Assembly: GCA_963555705.1 (NCBI GenBank)
Contig: OY743190.1
Coordinates: 10,949,501 to 11,013,500 of the forward strand
Source of the DNA: Ligustrum vulgare
Lineage: Eukaryota > Streptophyta > Magnoliopsida > Lamiales > Oleaceae
DNA: 64,000 nt
Reading direction: 5' to 3'
Part shown: positions 56,943 through 64,000 of the stretch, piece after piece
Layout of the letters: each line of letters opens with the position of its first letter
How positions within the stretch are numbered: position 1 is the stretch's first letter
The notes under the pieces: model-generated
What the model saw: the letters and a program-made list of their open reading frames with translations, nothing else
What the model was told of the DNA's origin: nothing
Databases searched by the model: none
Position numbers and translations under genes: made by a program

Positions 56943-57363
56943 TAACAGAAATGAACTGAGTGACCATACTATATGTGAATAATCAACTTGATATAAAACG
57001 AAATTGAGCACATAAATATCGACTTATGAACTTGTATGAACATATGGTTTAATAATTAAACCAACTTTAATACACACAATTCTCAAAATATCTTAGGAAA
57101 CAAATTAACCTATCATTAGAATACATATAGAATCACAAATGAACTAGTGCCCACAAGTGGGTCTCTTATGAAATTCATTTGTGGGCCATAACCCACCCCC
57201 TGCGGGCGGGCGGGCGGTGGCCCCATGCATCCTCGTCGACAAATGGGTGTCATATCCATTGCCCATCACTGGATCACCTCTGTATACAGAATATATATAT
57301 ACAACCTAGTCATCTGGTGTCTATATATAGCATGTAGACAAAACTAAAACCTTAAAAATCACA

Positions 57364-60358
57364 TCAATAATGATTCCACTGCAATCCCGCTTCAGACAAA
57401 TAACTGTCTGAACTTCCTTCCCCAAAACTTGGGGAGTACTTACTGTCATCCATTTGGGTAAGATGATAGAACAGAGCTTTGATCACCGTTTGATCAGAGT
57501 TTGATGACGATGAATACATTCCAAGATTATGATCTGCAGGCAACCCTCCAAATGTGGGCATGAATCTGTTGGATGATTCTGGGATTTGTGAGAAATTATT
57601 GTTCAAAATGGAGAAGCAGGGCACTTGCTCATGATTATACCCATCTGTTGTGGCCTGATTTTCGTTAAAGGTAACAGAGGGTTTCATTAATGGAGGAAGA
57701 GAAGGCGGAGGAGAAGAAGAAGTGGTAATTTCTTTTTCATGGCTGAATATTCCTGTTTCTTGTTTGGCTTGATCAACTTCTGTTTTTTTATAGAACAATC
57801 TGCATAAAACCCAATCCTCCTGCATGCAAGTTTAATTCCATGAAAATGAAATTCATATACCATTTGAAAAACCTAGAGATTGTCGAAGAGAGATGAGGAA
57901 TGAGGTACATGAACTGTAGCTATTTAACCTTAAATGTACTCCCTGTCTCTCAATAAGGTAAGTTCTATGTTTATTTTAATCGATTATATTAATATAACAT
58001 GCCACCAAGCGTGATTTAAAAATGAATATATTAATATTAAAAGTGAGAAAAACCACGAATATCTATTTAAACATCATTTTTAGAAATTGTAACTTTTTAT
58101 TTACATATTTATTATTAAATAGTAAAACCTAGAAACGATCACCCCCACTGTGAGCAGGTGTTAATGTACGTGAAAATGATGCTGACACGTGTCCAGTTTT
58201 TTAAAATTTCTGAATATATGCCAGCATTAAACTTATGATGGACACATTAACACTTATCCACCATGGATATGTAATTGAGACTGTAATAAAACTTACTAAA
58301 AATCTAATTTTTATTATTATCGGAGAAAAAAATGGAGTGTTGTTTTCTTGACGTAATAAGATTCTATTTTGTTTTTAGCATATGGTGGTAGCTAAACACC
58401 AGAGAAGAAGAAAAGACACAATAGATTATTTAAGGCAAAAAATAAAAAAAATAAAAAAATCAGAGAATTTTATAAAAGACAAAGTCTCGGAAAAGACAAA
58501 ATAGTTTTGACAAGTTGCAGATGCAATGAATTAATCAACTTTATTGTCATTAGCGAAGCTTAAATTAGCCTATATTTGGTAAACATTCTATAAAAAGCGT
58601 TGCGACGACATTTTGTTCGTCTATTTTTTAAAAAATAAAAAATAATGAGCGAGATTTTTGATCAATCAAAATTGTTGACCTTTACAAAAAATTGTCTAAT
58701 GAAATATTGACATGTTATCGTTTATAAATAAAATTTAAAAACAAATTTTACCCAACAAATGCTAACTTCACAATCATAATTAAGAATCTAATTAGGTCAC
58801 TATTTGATTTAATTAATAATTGAAAAGTTGATTAAAAAAAAATTGTGAATTTTAAAGTGTATGATTAGAAATGAATATGAGAAAATACAAATTAGTTAGT
58901 AAGAAGAGTCAAACGGGGGCTAGAATATATCGAGTAAATTTTATCAACTTTTAACCGTTGGTTAGACTAGGATAGAGCAAGTAAATTTATTACCTTGACA
59001 GATGATATTTTAGGAGGGTCAAAGGATCCTTCGAGGCGAAATTCATGCATGACCCAGTCGGTCTTTCTTCCTTTTGGAGCTCTGCCCTGATAAAATACCA
59101 ATGTCTTTCTCATTCCAATTAGGGTTCCCTTTCGGAGTATCGGTCTGTCTTTCCCAGTGGCCTTCCAGTAACCCGATAGTGTCGCCCGATTTGTTCTTAG
59201 TCCTGTTGCATATTTACGATCTCGTTGGCTATAGAAATACCACTCCTTGCCTCCTACACATGCCGATTCTGCAACAACAGAGTCTTTTCAACCACATATT
59301 TTTTACCTTGAAAATATAACATTCTCTCTTTATAAACAAAAAATTTTGACTGGATGAGATGATTATCATTATATATATCGTTTTATCGAAGCATGAAATC
59401 AATTATATTTCTTTCACAGAACATTTTCACAAATCACTTTTCAATCACATATTTTACCTTGAAAATATAACATTCTCTGTTCATAAAAACTTATATATCT
59501 AACGGAGATGATTATCTTCAAATCTTACCGCTATGATAGGATAAGGACTTGTGGGCACCAGCCACGAGCCCCATTTGATGGATAATCTTAACTCCAATAA
59601 TTATGTAAGTGCATATCATAATCATATCATAATAATTAAAAAAAAAAAAAAAAGAATTATTCATAAAGAAGAAAGAGATAGTTGGAAGGTTAGTGTCCAC
59701 TAGATTGATTTGCAAACTGTACAGGTGAGTGGTTGAGATTAGGTGGAAATATGTCGATGACATGACTTGAAATTCCCTTTGTTATCTTGAAATCACTGTC
59801 ACCATCTTTTGGTTATAATGCCAAGAGTCAATTTCTACAAAAAGGTATTTGAATGAGAAATTATACTCGTTACGCATAAAATTGAACGGTATTTAACGTT
59901 TTAACGAGTCGCTTTTAAATATAATTGAATGATTTTTATAATATTATGTTTAATTATCTTTTTGAGAAAGTTGATATCTTCTACGAGAAGCAAAAATCCT
60001 CTTATTTTATCCATCAAAAGTTTATCACGAGTTTAGTATTTTTTATAAAGGGATTTAAGATCAAAATCTATCTCTTTGAAATTCATAATTCTTTCTAATA
60101 TAAATTAAATATTATAAGATTAATTCACTAACATAAGAAATATATATAAACTTTAAAATGAAAATGTAATGCGAAGGACTCACCGGGAACGTCCCAAGGC
60201 TCGCACTTATTGAGGTCAACTTCAACTAACAGAGGGTGGTTCTGGTGGCCGCAGCCGGTCACCCATTTCATCAAGTAATCACATATCAATTCTTCATCTC
60301 TTGGCTGGAACCTAAACCCTGGTGGCAGCTTTGCCTCTATCATGCTCAAACTACTCAT
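57364..60358 (-). CDS. NAC-domain transcription factor (301 aa, three exons)
   Basis: Plant-specific nuclear DNA-binding regulator. Exons on the minus strand: 60358-60184, 59268-58994, 57819-57364; introns 915 and 1174 bp, all GT-AG, with matching phases and total length 906 including the stop. The NAC domain is complete across exons 1-3. Subdomain A is [54 protein letters not shown] then [37 protein letters not shown] then [23 protein letters not shown]. The two introns lie at the positions usual in NAC genes. The C-terminal half (about 140 residues) is Ser/Pro/Asn-rich with no fixed fold, typical of activation regions. Subdomain sequence is closest in look to the NAC1/NAC021-022 and NAC100 group, linked in Arabidopsis to root and organ development; the exact orthologue needs a tree. 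No defect is seen. Confidence 0.95.
57820..58993 (-). other. NAC intron 2
   Basis: Donor AAG|GTAATAA and acceptor TTGCATGCAG|GAG. Contains MITE-like sequence near 58.28-58.32 and 58.75-58.92 kb. No coding sequence. Confidence 0.8.
59269..60183 (-). other. NAC intron 1
   Basis: Donor CCCG|GTGAGTCC and acceptor TTGTTGCAG|AATCGG. Contains duplicated MITE-derived text (CATATTTTACCTTGAAAATA) at about 59295 and 59445, an A run at 59639-59653, and no coding sequence. Confidence 0.8.
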
Positions 60359-60473
60359 TTTCCGGCACGGTGGATATGGCAGAGGTGATGGGGAAAGAAG
60401 AGAGAAGGGAGATAAGAGAGATTACGACTTTGAAATGCTTAGCGAGAAGGACAAATTGCAGTGCGTATGGATG

Positions 60474-60487
60474 TCAATATATAGAAA
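60474..60487 (-). promoter_or_regulatory. Candidate TATA box of the NAC gene
   Basis: The minus strand reads ATTTCTATATATTG about 120 bases upstream of the NAC start codon, a suitable place for a TATA box with a leader of roughly 85-95 bases. Confidence 0.5.
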
Positions 60488-60781
60488 TAAAAAAACCTGA
60501 TATTTGTTAACAAAAAAAAAAAAACTAAAATTTTTTTATTGGTCAGTCAATAAATGGAATTACGTGTTAGAAATAAGTGTTCGTGTGGTTTGAAGTTTGA
60601 TACTTGTAAAATGACGTGGTTCATAGTGGACCTCCATCTACTGACGTGGCTTCTTGTTGCTTCCTTCCATATGACATGGTAAGTAGTAACTTTTTTTAGG
60701 GTTTGTTCACACGTAGTAATAGATAAATTATTCCAAGTTGTATGTTGCGCTTTATCAACAAATCTCACCCACCTAGATATC

Positions 60782-60960
60782 AAAAAAAAAAAAAAAAAAG
60801 TTGAACGCAATCCTTAGACGTCTCACTGCCTCTGTCCTGGTTTCACGGATCGTAGGTTCAGCTCCTTAGGTTTTGCGCCTCTAGATAACTTACCTCTCAT
60901 TCATCGACCGACAAGGCAGAACAACTGGCACACACGTACGCTGATGAGTAGGATGTAAGG
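60782..60960 (-). mobile_element. SINE copy, probably truncated
   Basis: On the minus strand GACAGAGGCAGTGAGACGTC, then TAAGGATTGCGTTCAAC, lead into a run of about 17 T. This matches the 3' end of the SINEs at 34.6 and 55.5 kb. The head is diverged, and a clear target duplication is not seen. Confidence 0.5.
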
Positions 60961-61085
60961 AAAATACCTGCAATATGATCATATCATTAGAGCACTTCAT
61001 GGTAAAATAGGCCAACCGTCTAGTTGTTGCCAACTTGTCGAATCAAATGGGGAGATAAGCATTTTCACTGCGTGACACTCGGGAT

Positions 61086-61505
61086 TAGTGTTGGCAACAG
61101 GCCAATTTTTCGGGGTGGGTCAAGTCCGCGGGGTCGATCCATAAACGAATTTTTTTAAAATATAATTTAAACTAAATCTTTAACAAAAATTTTTTTTTAA
61201 AAAAAAAAAAATTTATTAAAATTTATTTTTTAATTTAAACGGGGCAGATCGACACAACAGGCCAATTTTCGGGGCGGGTCGAGTCCGGGGGTCAATCCCT
61301 TGACGAATATTTTAAAAATATAATTTAAACTAATCTTTAAAAAAATATATTTTTTTTTATTAAATTTTATTTTTTAATTTAAACGGGGCGGATCGGTGTC
61401 GATCCGGCCCGACCCTCCGATCCACACTACCGATTCGCAAATCGGGATTTTTTTGGATTGAATCGAAGGATTGGTGGAGTGGATCAAATTTTTTTATCAT
61501 CTCTA
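61086..61505. mobile_element. Decayed hAT-like element with internal tandem duplication
   Basis: The ends TAGTGTTGGCAAC and, reverse-complemented, TAGAGATGATAAA, resemble hAT inverted repeats. The flanking octamers CTCGGGAT and CTGGGAAA agree at five of eight positions. Inside, a unit of about 150 bp beginning ACAGGCCAATTTTTCGGGG is repeated (about 61097 and 61256), each ending near TTTAATTTAAACGGGGC. The GGGGCGGG/GGATCGG composition is like that of the hAT at 27.9 kb. Confidence 0.6.
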
Positions 61506-62971
61506 CTGGGAAATGGTAGATGATGTAAAATTATAAATCGCAAGTTATGTCCCAAACTAGCAAAAATTCTGAGTACCACCCACTAAACTGGCAAAGTGCC
61601 TAGCAAATTCGAATATTTAAGGATTCGAACCTATGAATTTTGTGCTGCTAACGTTTATGAATCCCCAAAATTTATCAATTGGGATGTGCCTTGGAGGCTC
61701 ACCCACTAGATAGCACCTTCACGTTGAAACGCATTAAGGTACGAAAACCATCGTCTCAGAAAAAAAGTACAACGATCGTTTGCGGTTCGATGTTTAAGTC
61801 TACCGCTAGAACGGGATATATTGAGAGCAAGATAGATAAGTGAGAATGGATTTGGCTAGCTAAGAAGTTCATTTCCAATTCAATTGACATCTCAATCAGC
61901 TAATTATGTAAGACTCCTTTCGTCACGTAATTTAAATATATACCATTGTACAAGAAATTTTTCGGAGTAATATTTCAAACGGGTTTCATTTTTATAGCTT
62001 TTAAGTTTAACCAAATAATTTATGAATTATCTCCAATTTTTTCTGGTTGAATCGAATTGAGAGTTCGATTTTCAAAAGGCCCCCACTAACACTGTAATGA
62101 CGCTCCATTGAAGAATGACCCTTTGGACTACTTGTTTTGTCAGTTTATAATTGAAATTGGAGTTATCTCTACTTTCTCCATAAATTTAGCCTAATTTGAA
62201 ATCACTTATTCAAAATAATCCACTGTCTGCATCGAAAACTCAACACTATAAAATTTCCAGTCAACACTCAACAGTACTTTCGTCCAAATTAAAGAGAATT
62301 CCAATCACTATGCTTCGGTATGTCTACATAGTTTGTTGGATAGATGATCTTTCCACTTCCGGAACAAAAACTACTGCCGTAATGCAAATTTGAAAGAGAC
62401 CTTAAAACCCACAAAATTTGATCCTAGTCGTGTGATATTGTATTTTAGTACATTGAACGTTCATTCAACGGATCTGTTATGTTCACTTAAACTGATGATG
62501 ACTGTTGTGACGACTGACCATATATAATGACCAACAAAAGGTACAAAAGGTCGAGCTAATCAATTCTCTATAATACACTATCAAAAATACAACTCAATGA
62601 GAATTCTTTTCTTTTCTTTGTAATATTCCAATAATTATTCTACTAAATTTTCCTTCTATTGATCTAAAGTTGTCACATTAGTTTTAGTCATCAACAATGA
62701 TCAAGACTAAATATGAATTATATTATTTTATTTTATTCGATTTTATTTTCTTTAAATGAACAATTATTGTATTGACAACCATAGGATAAATAATATTAAA
62801 TAATAAATAAATAAAAGTTAAAATCTTGTCCATATCACTTACATGTTCTCAACTTGCAACCTGAAGTAAGATTTACTAGCAAAAGATGGAATGAAAATCG
62901 TGTATCCTTGTACATGTAACGTATGCAAGAGCCACTTGAACTTAAATATAGTAAGGTATTTACTGTCTGAG

Positions 62972-62974
<3 letters not shown>
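61506..62974. other. AT-rich intergenic DNA
   Basis: A GGATTCGAACC string near 61622 is the reverse of a tRNA B box and may mark a further SINE remnant. No gene recognised. Confidence 0.4.

Positions 62975-63030
<56 letters not shown>
62975..63030. repeat. (TA)n microsatellite
   Basis: About 28 uninterrupted TA units. Confidence 0.95.
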
Positions 63031-63033
<3 letters not shown>

Positions 63034-63375
63034 TTTGTTGGATTAATGAAAGAAATAGACTTGGGTGTAGAAGAGTGGATAGCGTTGTAGCCTTGTAGGT
63101 ACTAGGTAGAACAGTTGGCAACCCAATTAATAATATTTATTTTATTTAGAAATATTAATGTAAAATAAAACATACAGACAGACAGAAAGATGAAATTAAA
63201 GATAAAATTTTCTTTGCAAAAATGCCTGAAATATTGAGATATATGGAAATAACAAATATTGATTTTGCCAATACGTAGTAACGGCCGGCCCCGAGGGCTA
63301 ACGCTTAGAAGTTAGGACCTCTGATAAAAAAAAAAAACTCAAAATTGAAACATCAAAACCAATATTTTATTATTT

Positions 63376-63376
<1 letters not shown>

Positions 63377-63411
<35 letters not shown>
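63377..63411. repeat. Poly(A) run of about 35
   Basis: A long A homopolymer. It might be the tail of a retroposed sequence to its left, but no LINE or SINE body is recognisable there. Confidence 0.9.
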
Positions 63412-63415
<4 letters not shown>

Positions 63416-63459
63416 AATATTTTACATATATATTTAGGAAGTAAAATAGTAGATAGCAA

Positions 63460-63540
63460 TCCGGGCTTAGCATAGTTGGTAAATTGAGAGAGATAGTTTG
63501 TGCTTATGCAGTACACTTGTTTGAATCCTCATACTTATAA
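63460..63540 (+). mobile_element. tRNA-derived SINE head
   Basis: GGGCTTAGCATAGTTGGTAA fits a tRNA A-box region, and TTGTTTGAATCCTC fits the B box about 50 bases later. This is the spacing of an RNA polymerase III promoter. The body and tail are not identified. Confidence 0.45.
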
Positions 63541-63814
63541 ATTTATTTTTTCTAGTAGTATTTTATGTCTTGTTTGGCACCTTTTAAAAATTTAAAACAT
63601 TCACTCTCTTCTTTTCAACCACATATTTATAAATAAAATAATATTACAAATTAATCAAAATTGATTTCTACTTTTTCGTGACAGTTTGCTCCCCAAAAAA
63701 ACAGAATCAGATGGAAAATTTTAACATCATTCCGAAGGCTCACTAGTCAAACTCTGTTGTGTTAATCCATAGGCACGTACTTTGCAAATTGCAAACCCAA
63801 AAAATAGGGTAATG

Positions 63815-63990
63815 GTTTTTAAACTATTTTATAAATCTTTCTTTTACACGATTTTTCAAATTATTTTTTAATCACACACATTTTCTCTTTCCAATTTTTA
63901 ATCACACATTTTACCTAGAAATCACAAAAAACACTATAAAAATTGTGTCACCTACCGCCGAATACACTGTAAAAATTCAGTGATCCGAAA
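63815..63990. repeat. MITE copy, TTTATAAAC/CACATTTTAC family
   Basis: Contains TAATCACACACATTTTCTCT and TTTTTAATCACACATTTTAC, as in the copies at 27.8, 29.2 and 45.7 kb. The right end is close to the window edge. Confidence 0.55.
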
Positions 63991-64000
63991 GAGCAACATC

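Noticed and set aside
57190..57225. GCGGGCGGGCGGGCGG run downstream of the NAC gene as a G-quadruplex or terminator
   Set aside because: The run is short, only two or three Gs per tract on one strand, with no supporting context beyond composition.

Overview
The window is intergenic-rich nuclear DNA from a flowering plant, very probably a eudicot. The evidence is two ordinary plant genes with introns (a PP2C phosphatase and a NAC transcription factor), an AT-rich background full of MITEs, and plant transposons of nearly every class. A plastid-type tRNA-His relic and a Cassandra LTR carrying a 5S-like sequence also fit a plant nuclear genome. I cannot name the species from the sequence.

Layout. 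89-8844 is a decayed En/Spm (CACTA) DNA transposon on the minus strand, with GACGAC-rich subterminal repeats and remnants of both of its genes. After 2.1 kb of AT-rich DNA, 10980-27159 looks like a non-autonomous Helitron. It has a TC start, a hairpin followed by CTAG, and an A|T target, and it carries unrecognised exon-like fragments. A 9.87-kb Tekay/Del-type gypsy element (15981-25850, TSD TTTGG) is inserted in it. That element's 2.86-kb LTRs are almost identical although its interior cannot code. 27928-28720 is a small hAT element with a perfect 8-bp TSD.

30889-33876 (minus) is a five-exon clade-E PP2C gene with an expanded 31-residue repeat and a one-base frameshift in exon 2. Next come a SINE, a foldback MITE, and a gag-only LTR element (TR-GAG, 35235-37668, minus). 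These are followed by the tRNA-His relic, Cassandra, and two inverted repeat blocks of unclear nature (39.8-41.1 and 45.9-47.5 kb) around weak coding remnants.

47545-49250 is a 5'-truncated dead copia element. 49765-54947 is a complete Tnt1/Tork-like copia element with a 1312-residue intact polyprotein, identical-length LTRs and a 5-bp TSD. 57364-60358 (minus) is a three-exon NAC gene encoding 301 residues. The last 3.5 kb holds SINE pieces, a decayed hAT, microsatellites and MITEs.

Only the PP2C and NAC genes look like host protein-coding genes. The mobile elements fall into young ones (the Tekay-like element, the TR-GAG and the complete copia, each with under 0.5% LTR divergence by eye) and old ones (CACTA, truncated copia, Cassandra). 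The copia element has all the enzymes that the gag-only element lacks, and the two share an LTR motif, so it or a relative could mobilise the gag-only element. All exon limits, element boundaries and difference counts were read by eye.
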